Shown here: positions 10,440 to 19,954 of the stretch, in pieces
Position numbering within the stretch: the first letter of the stretch is position 1
Layout: each line of letters opens with the position of its first letter
DNA from: Schoenoplectus triqueter
Lineage: Eukaryota; Streptophyta; Magnoliopsida; Poales; Cyperaceae
Length of the DNA stretch: 31,424 nucleotides
NCBI GenBank assembly: GCA_964058805.1
Contig: CAXKVV010000249.1
Location: forward strand, 1 to 31,424
Reading direction: 5' to 3'
Made by a program: the position numbers and the translations under genes
Notes under the pieces: model-generated
Told to the model about the DNA's origin: nothing
The model's database searches: none
Seen by the model: only the letters and a program-made list of their open reading frames with translations

Positions 10440-10790
10440 GCGAAATTGAAGGCGAACTCACACTGCCCACCCTCCCCACTTAATGGCGGCCACCCACCAT
10501 CATTAATCCCACTTAAGACCTCGCACTCTCGTCCAGCACACCACCAGGCGACCCGAATTGAAGAACACGCCCGCAACCCTAGATTCTTCAAACCCCGTCA
10601 GGCGACAACTCAATGGCAAATCGTCACCTCCAGAAAAGCACCAAGGCTCAACGCCGTAGGTGCCCTAGCTCCTCGCCCTCTCAAGCAAAAACAAGCTGAC
10701 TTTGCTTTAACTGCCTGAACAAGGGTCATCTCAAAAGACACGGCCGAAATGGAGTTAAATGCCTTCAATACGGCCAGCTGGTCACAAACG
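10440..10790 (+). pseudogene. Zinc-knuckle retroelement protein fragment
   Basis: This GC-richer island encodes, in one frame, a basic Pro-rich stretch ending ALAPRPLKQKQ. In the next frame from 10703 it reads CFNCLNKGHLKRHGRNGVKC. That is a CX2CX4HX4C zinc knuckle whose last Cys has become Gly, followed by the first Cys of a second knuckle. The W+IV+SR+ motif before it and the CFNCL form are common in plant retroelement nucleic-acid-binding proteins. The frame change between the two parts and the lost Cys mark it as broken. It stops where the minisatellite begins. Confidence 0.5.
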
Positions 10791-10799
10791 GTTTGAAAA

Positions 10800-11520
10800 C
10801 AGATCAATTCAATTTATATAAATGAGAGACGAACTTAAAAATAAATAAATTAGTTTAATGTTTGAGAAATTGTAAAAAATGAATTTATAAATAAATTAGT
10901 TCAATTTCTTGAGAAATAGTAAATGAATGAATTTAAAAACAGATCAGTTCAATTAAAGTAGAATAATGAAAAGTGAATCTACAACTAGATCAGTTCAATT
11001 CAAATAAAATAATGACATATGAATTTACATACAAATCATTTCAATTCAAGTAAAATAGTGACAGATGAACTTATACACAGATTAATTCATTTTAGACAGG
11101 ATAGTGATATATGATCTTACAAACAAATTAGTTTATTTTAGACATGATAGTGATAGATGAACTTACAAACAGATCAGTTCATTTTGTGTAGAATAGTGAC
11201 AGATGAGCTTATAAACATATTAGTTCATTTGTTCAGGTGAAGTGGTAAAGATGAACTTACACACAGATAAGTTCATTCAATTCAGGTAAAGTAGTAAAAT
11301 ATGAACTTATATGCAGAGCAGTTCAACTTGGACAGGATGGTGACAGATGAACTTACAAACAAATCAGTTCAATCTTTTCAACTTCAAGAGATGATCTTAC
11401 AAACAGATCAGATCAATCTTCGCGGAGAGATAGAAGATGAGTTTACAAACATATCAACTCAATCTTTATTGATCTAGAAGATGAATTATAAATAGATCAG
11501 TTCAATTTTGCTAGTCAATG
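10800..11520. repeat. Minisatellite with 46-bp period
   Basis: The unit contains GAACTTACAAACAGATCAG followed by TTCAATTT. Equivalent positions in successive units fall at 10932, 10978, 11024, 11070, 11116, 11162, 11208, 11256, 11306, 11352, 11396, 11442 and 11486, so the spacing is mostly 46 bp with small indels. Units from 10800 to 10932 are longer, about 49-50 bp. Units are clearly diverged, so this is an old array. Confidence 0.88.
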
Positions 11521-11659
11521 ACTAATCACACAAGATACAATTTGAAGCACTAAGCCAGTTGATCTTGAGATTGGTAAATCAGAAAATTAGCGGATTCATA
11601 AACCTATGAATATTCCACACACAAAATTAAATATAAAGCGCTAAGTCAGTTCAACATTG

Positions 11660-11900
11660 AGGTATGTGTGTTAGTGAATGAACTTACAAACAGATCAGTT
11701 CAATTTCATTGTTTAGTGAATGAACTTACAAACAGATCAGTTCAATTTTACTGTTTAGAAGATGAACTTACAAACAGATCAGTTCAATCTCATAGTTCAG
11801 AAGATAAACTTATAAATAGATCAGTTCAATCTTATAGATTAGAATGTGAACTTACAAACAGATTATTTCAATCTTATTAGTGTGTCAAGTCATGAACTTA
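11660..11900. repeat. Minisatellite with 42-bp period, same family
   Basis: The CAGATCAG core recurs at 11691, 11733, 11775, 11817 and 11859, exactly 42 bp apart. Because 42 is a multiple of three, the array keeps a 70-codon open frame with a 14-residue repeat (VNELTNRSVQFHCL). I regard that frame as an accident of the period, not a protein. A stray degenerate unit remains at 12080-12110. Confidence 0.88.
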
Positions 11901-12237
11901 ATGTACAACAGTTCAAGACTCAAGTATCAGAAGATAGTGGACATAGTCCCTAAAGTTATCTTGCTGATCTTTTAAATCATGAATTCTAAGTACTTGACAA
12001 ATTCATGGATTCAGGATTGTCATGCACACAAAATAAAACTCAAAGCACTTAAATAGTCTAATATTTAGGCAGGTCTGTTAGAGGATGAGTTTTTAAATAG
12101 ATCAGTTCAGAAACTTTTATGTTATAATAATTCACCAATCGTTATAATAATTCAATACATATACTCAAAAGTACTTTAAATTTTTTGTGAGCAGAAATGA
12201 GTCAAACTTAACAAAGTGTGTCATCACTTTATCAAGA

Positions 12238-12480
12238 GTTCAATGTTTCATGAAACGTATAACAATTCAGAGAATCATTATAACGTTTCCGAAAATTAGT
12301 AGACTTATCAGGAGATTGGTCAAACAGTCAAAACATTAGTGACGTTCTGTAAAGCGTTCGATGCTTCATGAAATGTATAATGATTCAGTGAATCATTGTA
12401 ATATTTTTGAGGGAGTGTAAACTTATCAGAAAATTAGTCAAACAGTCAAAACGTTGGTTACATTCTGTAAAACGTTCAAC
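12238..12480. repeat. 118-bp tandem duplication
   Basis: Units 12238-12355 and 12356-12473 begin GTTCRATGYTTCATGAAA and share GGTCAAACAGTCAAAAC-like sequence. A third unit starts at 12474 and breaks off. The surrounding sequence 11900-12710 is AT-rich, with repeated TATAACRATT motifs and no gene. Confidence 0.75.
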
Positions 12481-12820
12481 GCTTCCCTCTATTGTTATAA
12501 TGATTTATCATATTCATTTCTAAACTGTCATAACGCTATTTTAAAAATCTTGATAGAGGGTATTCTTGAAAATTTAAGATTCATCGTTCAGAAATGTGAT
12601 TCAGAAATATTATAACAATTTGGGAATCGTTATAACAATTCCTTGTATAGGAATATCAGAGTTCTCTGTTAGGAATACTTATTATCCCAATTGCTAAGGT
12701 AATCCAATTGTTATATTATAAACAAAACAGAATAGTCAGTAGATTGATCTAAAATATTATAACAAAAATTAAAATAAAGTTTTATAATACACCCAATATA
12801 TTTGAAAATTACAGGTGTCT

Positions 12821-12843
12821 GGACCGAGTTTTAAACTCGGTCC
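12821..12843. other. Perfect palindrome, copy 1
   Basis: GGACCGAGTTT and AAACTCGGTCC are 11-bp arms around a single T. Related palindromes lie at 13879-13897 (ACCGAGTTTAAAACTCGGT), 13911-13932 and 14057-14079 (GACCCGAGTTT/AAACTCGGGTC). Arm changes are compensated in the 14057 copy (an extra C against an extra G), suggesting that pairing itself was kept. Confidence 0.9.
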
Positions 12844-13107
12844 CATCATCTTGCTATTATATAGCACACCCAGTACATTTTTTTTTACGTTTGTATGTTG
12901 TATTAAAAATAAAACACAACAGTCAGTAGATTGATCTAAAATATTACTATAAAAATTAAAATAAAGTTTTATAAAGCCAAATATAAGCACGATTAATACA
13001 TTATTCTAAAATAGTGTTAAACAAATTGAAATATTACAACAATAATTAAAATCTAATTGTTCTGGTAAATATAATAATAAAAAATATAAACACACTGGTA
13101 ATCTAAA

Positions 13108-13305
13108 TCATGTTCTGTTGGAATGAGCTCGACCTCGAGTTGGCAGCCTGTTGATACGACCCTCCATTTCATCCATAACCATTAGAATACGTATCTTCTT
13201 TCTCCTTCCTTTGTTGTTTTTTGCTGGATCTGGCCTAATGACCGGACCATTGTAAATTAACCAATCTCGTTTATTGCTGTAATTTGTCGATGTTGATAGA
13301 ACCAC
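13108..13305 (-). pseudogene. Remnant of Mutator-like transposase C-terminus
   Basis: The 65-codon frame contains RPDPAKNNKGRRKKIRI, then VMDEMEGRINRLPTRGRAHS. This is the layout of the Mutator-like transposase tail, where a KGRPKxxRI...MDExEG segment precedes a CX2CX4HX4C zinc knuckle. The knuckle Cys residues are lost but its His is kept. Lying 80 bp beyond the N-terminal remnant on the same strand, it indicates that several hundred residues of catalytic domain were deleted. Confidence 0.5.
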
Positions 13306-13385
13306 TCAACACATTTTTAGTTCAGAATCAACTACTAGCTCCAATGTTTTATACCCGGGTAAGTAGTACGGAGTTGTTATTTTAA

Positions 13386-13649
13386 TCATTCCCCAAATTT
13401 TATCAGAAATAATCCCAAATAAGCTATAAAAATACCACTCGAACCTGCTGGGGCAGTGTTAATCCGTACACTAATGCTGATATTGAATTGGCTAGGGAGC
13501 AGCTCCAAACCAGCATGAATCTGCCTCTTCAAGTCACGGATGTTGATTGTCTTGTCGACAGAAAATATGTACGCGACTTGAATATCATAATCCGTTCCAT
13601 GAGAAATTTTTAAGATTTGACATCCGTGATATACATTGATTAGCAACAT
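13386..13649 (-). pseudogene. Remnant of Mutator-like transposase N-terminus
   Basis: The 87-codon frame starts MLLINVYHG and contains YDIQVAYIFSVDK, NIRDLKRQIHAGLELLPSQF and NISISVRINTA. This resembles the N-terminal, ubiquitin/PB1-like segment that precedes the catalytic core in many plant Mutator-like transposases. The recognition is from general family knowledge, not from an alignment. The frame ends in AYLGLFLIKFGE, close to the presumed deletion point. Confidence 0.5.
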
Positions 13650-14056
13650 TTTCGTCTCTACAATATAAACGATAAACCCTACTGTTAGTGTATTTTAATT
13701 TTACAGCAAAAAAATAAAAGTTCAAATAGAAAAAAAAAGTTACAATGTTGATGAGACAAGAGTGGTTAATATGGATCGGCTCTTGCGACAATAATAATGA
13801 CGATTTTGAAGAAATTGTTAGATAAAAAAAATGAAGAAGAAATGTACTAGGTGTGCTATATAATAGCACGATGCTGGGACCGAGTTTAAAACTCGGTTTC
13901 AGGTGTACTGGGCCGAGTTTAAAACTCGATCCAGACACCTGCAATTTTCAAATGTACTGGGTGTGCTTATTTTAATTTTTGTTGTAATATTTTAAATCAA
14001 TTTACTGATTGTTGTGTTTTGTTTTTAATATAAGACAGAAACGTAAAAAAAAATCG

Positions 14057-14079
14057 GACCCGAGTTTTAAACTCGGGTC
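14057..14079. other. Perfect palindrome, outer right copy
   Basis: The arms GACCCGAGTTT and AAACTCGGGTC surround one T. This copy lies outside the alignable right arm, about where the element should end. Confidence 0.85.
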
Positions 14080-14089
14080 TGATTATGTA

Positions 14090-15100
14090 TGCAAAAGTGA
14101 ACTAAAATAAAAAAAATTTGAATCAAATAAGTCAAACAATCATAATTATTATTGAATTCGTATTCTCTTAAAATATTTTGGATTAAACTAATCAACAAAT
14201 TAAGCTTACTTGTTTTAATTTCTTTTTCACGAATTGGATGTATGGTAAACTGAGTCTCATTTGAGTCATTAGCATTAAAAATAATGTAAAATTGCTGGAC
14301 GGTGCTCAATTTCATGGATATGTCAATTAAATGGATATCTCCATTGTTTGAAAGGAATAAAAGATGACGTTTGAAAGAGGAAAAATATGATGCATTGTTG
14401 AGATAATGATGACGTTTGCATATAGTTCTCATTGAATGAGACATGGTCCATAATATACGGAAGTGAATTAAAATTGAAAGCGAAAGGATGTTACAAGAAG
14501 CAGGAAATCATGTTGGTCACTAAGAATTTGTCCTCAAATATCTACAACAAAACAAAAAAACTTAGGTTTTATGTGATCTAATAGTACTGTCCTAGCCTTC
14601 TTGAAGCGACATACATCAATGACACAGCATCTTAATCTTGGATTAATTAATTTAGAACAGGTGGGGCTCACTAGATGGGGCCGATAAAGTTTTTCCTTCT
14701 TTCTTCTTCAACCTTTTTGTTTCTGTTGCCTTGTATATATTTCTATTGTTTTATCTTGAAAACACAATTTCAATTCGAGTTGCACAAGCAAATCAAATCC
14801 AAACGTCGGTGAGGTTATTAGGCACTCAAATTAACCCTCTGATTTAGAACCTCTGAAATAAGCCAAAAAGAAAAAAAATGAAAATGCGGTGGAAATACTG
14901 CTGCTAAATTTGTCTAAAAAGACATTGTGATAAAACACAAATTAGATAAGGAGGTTCAATTTCTAGAATTCTTTAAAACTAATATAAAAGAAAAAAATGA
15001 AAAATATTTAGTCAAGCTGGATCACCATCTTGAGAATTTTCAGTCCGATCAACGCCTTCCCGGTGTCAGAGTAAGATTCTCTGTACCAGTTGACGACATA
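14090..15100. other. Spacer, no supported gene
   Basis: This AT-rich sequence holds a 125-codon - strand frame (14067-14444) and an 85-codon + strand frame (14927-15184). Neither has a recognisable motif or supporting composition. The second runs into the next transposon. Confidence 0.4.
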
Positions 15101-15108
15101 AAACATTG

Positions 15109-15503
15109 TAGTAGTGGTGTCGATGGGTCGGGTCGGATCGGATCATCATTATTTTATTATGTTTTTAATTCGATCCGAATCTGATCCGACTAATGTAAAA
15201 TAATTAAATATTGATTAATTATTTTTATATTATTTTAAATAATTAAATATTAATTAATTTATATTTAATCTTAATTAATATATAATTAATATATATTTAA
15301 GATTTAATTAGTACTGAATCATAAAATTACTTGAAAAAACACAATTATTCTGTTCGAATTGATCTGAACCCGTCCCGATCCGATTCGGATCAAAAAAATT
15401 AAACTCATATCCGACTCATTTATTTTTGGATCATGTCAGATCGGATCGAATTCGAATCTGATTAGATTAACTCGTAAGATCGGGTCAATAATTGATACAT
15501 ATA
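15109..15503. mobile_element. hAT-like MITE (395 bp), GATCCGA family
   Basis: The left end TAGTAGTGGTGTC and right end TTGATACATATA are degenerate versions of TAGGGGTGTCAA and its complement. The 8-bp flanks AAACATTG (15101-15108) and GAACATTG (15504-15511) match at seven of eight positions, the hAT target-duplication length. The ends are rich in GGGTCGGATC/GATCCGA and the centre is nearly pure A/T with ATTAATTAA. In reverse orientation it aligns along its length with the element at 24849-25268, sharing AAATAAATGAGTCGG and ATGAGTTTAATTTTTTT. Confidence 0.75.
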
Positions 15504-15743
15504 GAACATTGCATATAAAAGCTCCAGTAATAGTGCATTTCACTGAAATTGCACATTAGAAAAATTGCAAATGTACGTGTTACGTTGGTACCAAACCAAA
15601 CTATGCACAAACACTATGCTACTGTTTTAATTTTAAACTTTATTATTCAGAAAATATAATTAGAACAGTACCGTACTAGTTGATCCAGTTGTTTGTATTC
15701 AACATTATTAAGCTAACATTTGTCCACAGAACAAAAATAATAA

Positions 15744-16577
15744 TGTGCTGAAAATTTCAAGTTCCGATTCTGAAGGACCAAGAGCTCGAGAACTCGACCA
15801 CCTCAATAATCTTACATTGAAGAAGCAGCAACGAGCACAACGAGTACAAGTCAAAGGCAAAACTCGAGATGAATCAGAGCTTAACAACTTGAAAACATCA
15901 AGAACCTTGAGAAAATAGCTCAAGAAGAGCAGCTAAAGAAGACAGCTTGAGATGAACTCGAGATGGACGACAGAGGATACTTCCAACATTGATCACATGT
16001 GTCAGAGTTAGCTCAGAGAGGAGTATAAGTGATTGAAGTGTGACCGGTATACGAGCACAAACCAAAGACAAATTTTGAGATGGACGAGAGCCTAATAACT
16101 CGAGAACATCAGGGAGCTCGGGATAAAGCCCTTGCCCCGATGAAGAACATGACACTTCTGACATCTGCCGCATGTGTCAGAGACAGCTGATGGGAGCAGC
16201 AGTGGAAGTGAAAGAAGTGTGGCTAGACAATTAATGCCACTGTATGGCTAGGATAACTAAGATTAGATTGATTTTATAGGATTACAGGTGCATTAATGAC
16301 ACCGAGCACTATAAATAGATGAGTAGTGTAAAGAGAGATAAGAAAGAGAAAATATTGTAAACATAGTTGAGTTATAAAGAAAATAATTTTCAGATCACTC
16401 TCTTCCTTCTCTCTGATTTAGTAATTTATTTTATTCTCATTTAATTCAGTTCTTCGTCTATTCTTGTTTGTCAGAGTGAACTCCTGTGTTAGACCTCAAA
16501 ATAGTATTTCGAGTTCAAAGAGTTCGAGATAGATTTCGAGATAATTCATTTCGAGATAAATAGATAAAAGATCAACA
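15744..16577 (+). repeat. 5' LTR of the copia element
   Basis: It starts TGTGCTGAAAATTTCAAG and ends GATCAACA just before the primer-binding site. TATA-like CTATAAATAGATGAG lies near 16310, with the transcribed R/U5 part after it. The LTR is rich in CTCGAGA and carries internal similarity: an ACATGTGTCAGAGTTAGCTC segment recurs in weaker form. Confidence 0.85.
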
Positions 16578-16580
16578 AAT

Positions 16581-16592
16581 TGGTATCAGAGC
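16581..16592 (+). other. Primer-binding site (tRNA-iMet)
   Basis: TGGTATCAGAGC lies three bases after the 5' LTR and is the standard plant Ty1/copia primer-binding site. Confidence 0.9.
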
Positions 16593-16594
16593 TG

Positions 16595-16960
16595 ATGGCT
16601 GATTTTGGGAACAGTTCACTCAACATGTCGGAGCCTAGGTTGATGAAACAACTGGAGCATCCAGGCAAGATGTATGGGATATGGACAGACTATATCACCA
16701 GATAACAGACAGATGAAGACTGAATGAAAATGAAGAAAGCCTCTTAGAGCAAAGGGTGGGGAGAGAAGAAAAAAAAGGGTCAGTCGAGCCAGAACTTATG
16801 AGGATGAGGCAGAGGCTGAGATGGTCGAAGACCCGATATAGACTGCTACAACCGCGAGAAGCACGAGCACGAGCACTATGTTCGAGATTGTTGGGCTGAG
16901 AAGAAGGTAGAAGACAAAGCAAACTACGCCGAGATGAATGATGAATCAAGCTCGAGAAGT
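16595..16960 (+). pseudogene. Decayed copia gag remnant
   Basis: An ATG at 16595 opens a 36-codon frame (MADFGNSS...MYGIWTDYI) that stops at 16703. Its W/Y pattern recalls the start of copia Gag. At 16844-16894 another frame reads CYNREKHEHEHYVRDCW, a zinc knuckle that has lost its second Cys and gained residues, followed by an acidic/basic stretch and ANYAE, as in copia Gag tails. It is not functional. Confidence 0.6.
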
Positions 16961-17039
16961 ATCAAAGGGTATCTCAACACAGATGCCAACAACCGAATGA
17001 ATGGTCATGAACCTAATGGAGGTGATGATAGAGGCGGAG

Positions 17040-17640
17040 GGGCCAGTTTCTATTAGGGGACACCTTCGAGGTCAAGTTGACAAGAGGACAAACTCGAAGA
17101 AACCTTCGAGGTCAAGTTGACAAGGAACTAAATCATTCGAGATATATGAGACATGCATGAAGCAGACGAAGTACACTAGGTATATCTAGTGGTAGATACC
17201 GAGTCGATTTCGTTCGAGAAAAAGTAACTCGAGATCAAAGATGAAAGGTCATGGATCGTTGAGGTCGAGAAGAATGCTACTAAGGGTTGGAAGAACCAAC
17301 ATGAGTTGATGAGCTGAAAGAGGGGGGTTGGACTCCTTACTCGAGTGGATGAAGTGATATTCTCGAGAAGCTCAGACGAGATGTCGAACTCAGAAGAGAT
17401 CGGGTTGAAAATGCCTAAGAAATTCAGATGTACGGGACTTGTCTGGGACAAGCGAAGTAGGGATTCTCGAGAAGCTCAGACGAGAAGTCGAACTCAGAAG
17501 AGATCAGGTCAAAAATGTCTAAGAAATTTAGATATACACTTGGTATGCACGTTTGGCTGACACCAAGTTGATATCGTTCGAAGAAGCAACTCGAAAGTTG
17601 TGGATTGAAGAGATTGAGAAGAATAAAACTTAGGATAATC
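17040..17640 (+). repeat. Internal duplications in the copia element
   Basis: An ACCTTCGAGGTCAAGTTGAC segment occurs at about 17061 and 17102. A longer block with ATTCTCGAGAAGCTCAGACG occurs at about 17359 and 17463, roughly 104 bp apart. A third pair is the GATATCGTTCGA/GATTTCGTTCGA motif at about 17208 and 17570. These expanded the interior in place of coding sequence. Confidence 0.7.
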
Positions 17641-17732
17641 AAGTCGTAAAAGGCTAGCGAAATAAAGTGAAGCTCACGGGATGTGTGGATGTACGTGTTG
17701 ATGAAGGAGCAAGACTTGAGTTTAAGAGAGGA

Positions 17733-18525
17733 TGTTGAGAGTAGTAAATTTCAAGTTTCGATCCCGAAGGACCAAGAGCTCGAGAACCCGACCACCTCGA
17801 CAACCCTATGCTGAAGAAGCAACAACGAGCACAGCGAGCACAAACCAAAGGTAAAACTCATGATGAACCAGAGCCTAACAACTCAGGAACATCAGGAACC
17901 TCGAGAAGATAGCTCGAGAATACATCTCGAGATGAACTCGAGATGGATGACCGATGATACTTCTGATATTGGTCACATGTGTCAGAGTTAGCTCAGAGGG
18001 AGTATAAGTGACTGAAGTTTGACCGGTATACGAGCACAAACCAAATGCAAAACTCAAGATGGACGAGAGCCTAACGGCTCGAGAACATCAGAAAGTTCGG
18101 GATGAAGCCCTTGCTCTGATGAAGAACATGATACTTCTGACATCTGCCGCATGTGTCAGAGACAACTGATGGGAGTAGCAGTGAAAGTGACAAAAATATG
18201 GCTAGACAATTAATGCCACTGCATAGTTAAGATAGCTAAGATTAAATTGATTGTATAGGATTGTATGTGCATTAATGATATCGAACATTATAAATAGAGG
18301 AGTAGTGTAAAGATAGATAAGAGAGAGAAAACACTTTGTAAACACAGTTGAGTTATAAAGAAAATAGTTTTCAGAACACTCTCTTCCTTCTCTCCGATCT
18401 AGTAATTTATTTTATTCTAAGATTGAACACTTGTGTCAGATTTCGGGATAATATTTTGAATTCATAGAGTTTGAAATAAATTTGGAGATAAATTTTCGGA
18501 AGGAATAAATAGACAAAAATCAACA
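17733..18525 (+). repeat. 3' LTR of the copia element
   Basis: It starts TGTTGAGAGTAGTAAATTTC and ends AAATCAACA. It aligns along its length with the 5' LTR. In the stretch compared, most differences are C/T and G/A transitions. Confidence 0.85.
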
Positions 18526-18988
18526 TAAATTTTCTCATTTCTTCATGTCAGCAAATGTCAACGAGTGTACCAGCGAGCATTCTAATTAACCTGCTACATA
18601 TCGATTACGAGAGCATCAAATATTCTATAATTTAAGGTATTTTGACTACTAATTTTGTCAAATACATAAAAATTTTACAAAAAAAAAACTTCCTGTCTTT
18701 AAAAGCTATACATACAATAGATGCTCTTACTTTCAAAATACTATGCAAAAATAAGGCTGTAATTTTCTATGGGAATCCAAAAGTAAGTCTATAAATTCGT
18801 TTCGGCCCAAATTACTAAAAGTGGTTCAATGGGTCTATCAGCCCAAATTACTGACCCATTGTACGTGTTAAGAAATCCATGGTTTAAAATTTTCTGATTT
18901 GATTAAATTTAATATTAAGAGGAAAATGGAGCGTCTTACTTTAGATATGTACAGATTGTTCATGTGCAAGCACTTGATACATCCATTA
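18526..18988. other. Spacer, nothing recognised
   Basis: AT-rich sequence with no open frame of interest and no repeat structure that I could see. Confidence 0.4.
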
Positions 18989-19459
18989 TCTATACTATTA
19001 TATAAAGCATCTAAGAATTGGAGGGTCCATTTTTTGTCATTGTAAATTTTTATTATACCCATTTTATCCCTCAATTAGACGGATAATATTTATTGTTGGT
19101 TGATCGAACGTATGTGATCGCGTCCATTGATCCCCTCTTTCTCTCCATTTATTTCCCTTATATACTATTATTTCCATAATTTTTGTTTTTTATTTAGCAA
19201 CTTTGTGCATATTTGGTAAGGAATTAATGATGATAATATATGTTAGAATAATTTACTTTTCTTTCTATAAAAATCATGAATCATTAACTCATATTGTGCA
19301 AAAATCTCATCCAAGATTAAATATAGTCTTTATTATATGTTTTCTCTATAATTTGATGAATTTATAATTTAATATTAGATAAATGTGAATTTTTTTATCT
19401 TATAATATTTTAATGTTTAAATAAAAAATTTTGCTGCAACGCGCGGGTATATAGCTAGT
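18989..19459 (+). mobile_element. Non-autonomous Helitron-like element (471 bp)
   Basis: The 5' end TCTATACTATTATATAAAG with TTGGAGGGTCC shortly after is the form seen at many plant Helitron 5' termini, and it is preceded by A as expected. The 3' end reads CAACGCGCGGGTATATAG followed by CTAGT, fitting the CTRRT rule and the GC-rich subterminal motif. The base after CTAGT is A rather than the expected T, and the usual hairpin is weak, so this call rests mainly on the two end motifs. There is no coding sequence. Confidence 0.7.
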
Positions 19460-19954
19460 ATATAGAAGACGAAGTGATGAATTTAGAAGGATTTGTTTCG
19501 TGCTTTTATGAAAACCTTTTTTTTTTGAAAAAGACTTTTATGAAAAACTTTAGGTCCAGAAATATATAGATTTGGTATGTGAACAAATTAGGTCTCCCAC
19601 AACATATATTCGTTAATGTAAAGAGTCTTCAATTTTCTCTTCACATTTTTGTCACTTTATCTATCTAGTTGACTCCTTAAATATTCCAAATTGAACATTT
19701 CTCTGGTCAATATTGCTTCTTTTTGGTAAATTACTAATTACTCTTGTGTATACATTATACACGATGATACCATTAGAAAAAATGAATCTCAAGTTGATTG
19801 TGTTTCTTTAAGTTAATAAATTTGGCTTTTAAATTAGTATTTTTTGATTGAATTGAAGATAATTAGTACTCTAGTCCTTTTAGATTTAAGAATACTTTCC
19901 GGCTAACAAAATAAAATGTTGAAAACTCTCGGCTATTGTGATATTTTTTGTTAA
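19460..19954. other. Spacer, nothing recognised
   Basis: AT-rich sequence between the Helitron-like element and the foldback MITE. No gene or repeat was identified. Confidence 0.4.

Larger units (their letters stand above)
12711..14082 (-). mobile_element. Mutator-like element, internally deleted, with hairpin-bearing long terminal repeats
   Basis: The left arm (12711-12885) and right arm (about 13835-14050) are inverted copies. Both carry CAGTAGATTGATCTAAAATATT-like sequence, a palindrome ACCGAGTTTTAAACTCGGT, and TGCTATTATATAGCACACC followed by AGTACATTT. Part of the left arm is repeated again at 12888-12976. Between the arms, on the - strand, lie two remnants that resemble the beginning and the end of a Mutator-like transposase, so the catalytic middle has been lost. 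I could not place a 9-bp target duplication, and the outer left end may be truncated. Confidence 0.6.
15744..18525 (+). mobile_element. Non-autonomous Ty1/copia retrotransposon with both LTRs
   Basis: Direct repeats 15744-16577 and 17733-18525 are the LTRs. Each begins TGT and ends ATCAACA. The primer-binding site TGGTATCAGAGC (16581-16592), complementary to the initiator Met tRNA 3' end, is typical of Ty1/copia. A purine-rich AAGAGAGGA precedes the 3' LTR. The 1155-bp interior holds a decayed gag remnant and duplicated segments, with no protease, integrase or reverse transcriptase, so it must have relied on a partner element. The LTRs differ by roughly 16% over a 135-bp stretch compared by eye, so the insertion is old. 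A clear 5-bp target duplication was not found. Confidence 0.88.

Noticed and set aside
10800..11520. Regularly spaced repeats resembling a CRISPR array
   Set aside because: The repeats are contiguous tandem units without unique spacers, and the DNA is plant nuclear.
11668..11880. Open frame with a regular 14-residue repeat, which could suggest a repeat protein
   Set aside because: The regularity comes from the 42-bp minisatellite. The DNA repeat continues outside the frame, and the neighbouring 46-bp units are not open.
12821..14079. Palindromes considered as viral stem-loop origins
   Set aside because: There is no nonanucleotide nick site or replication-protein sequence nearby, and the transposase-like remnants point to a Mutator-like element.
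14067..14444. 125-codon - strand open frame beside the Mutator-like element
   Set aside because: It has AT-rich composition, no domain, and overlaps a palindrome of the element end. It may be chance.
15898..18057. Several 60-90 codon - strand frames
   Set aside because: They occur in matching places in both LTRs of the copia element and are antisense to its structure.
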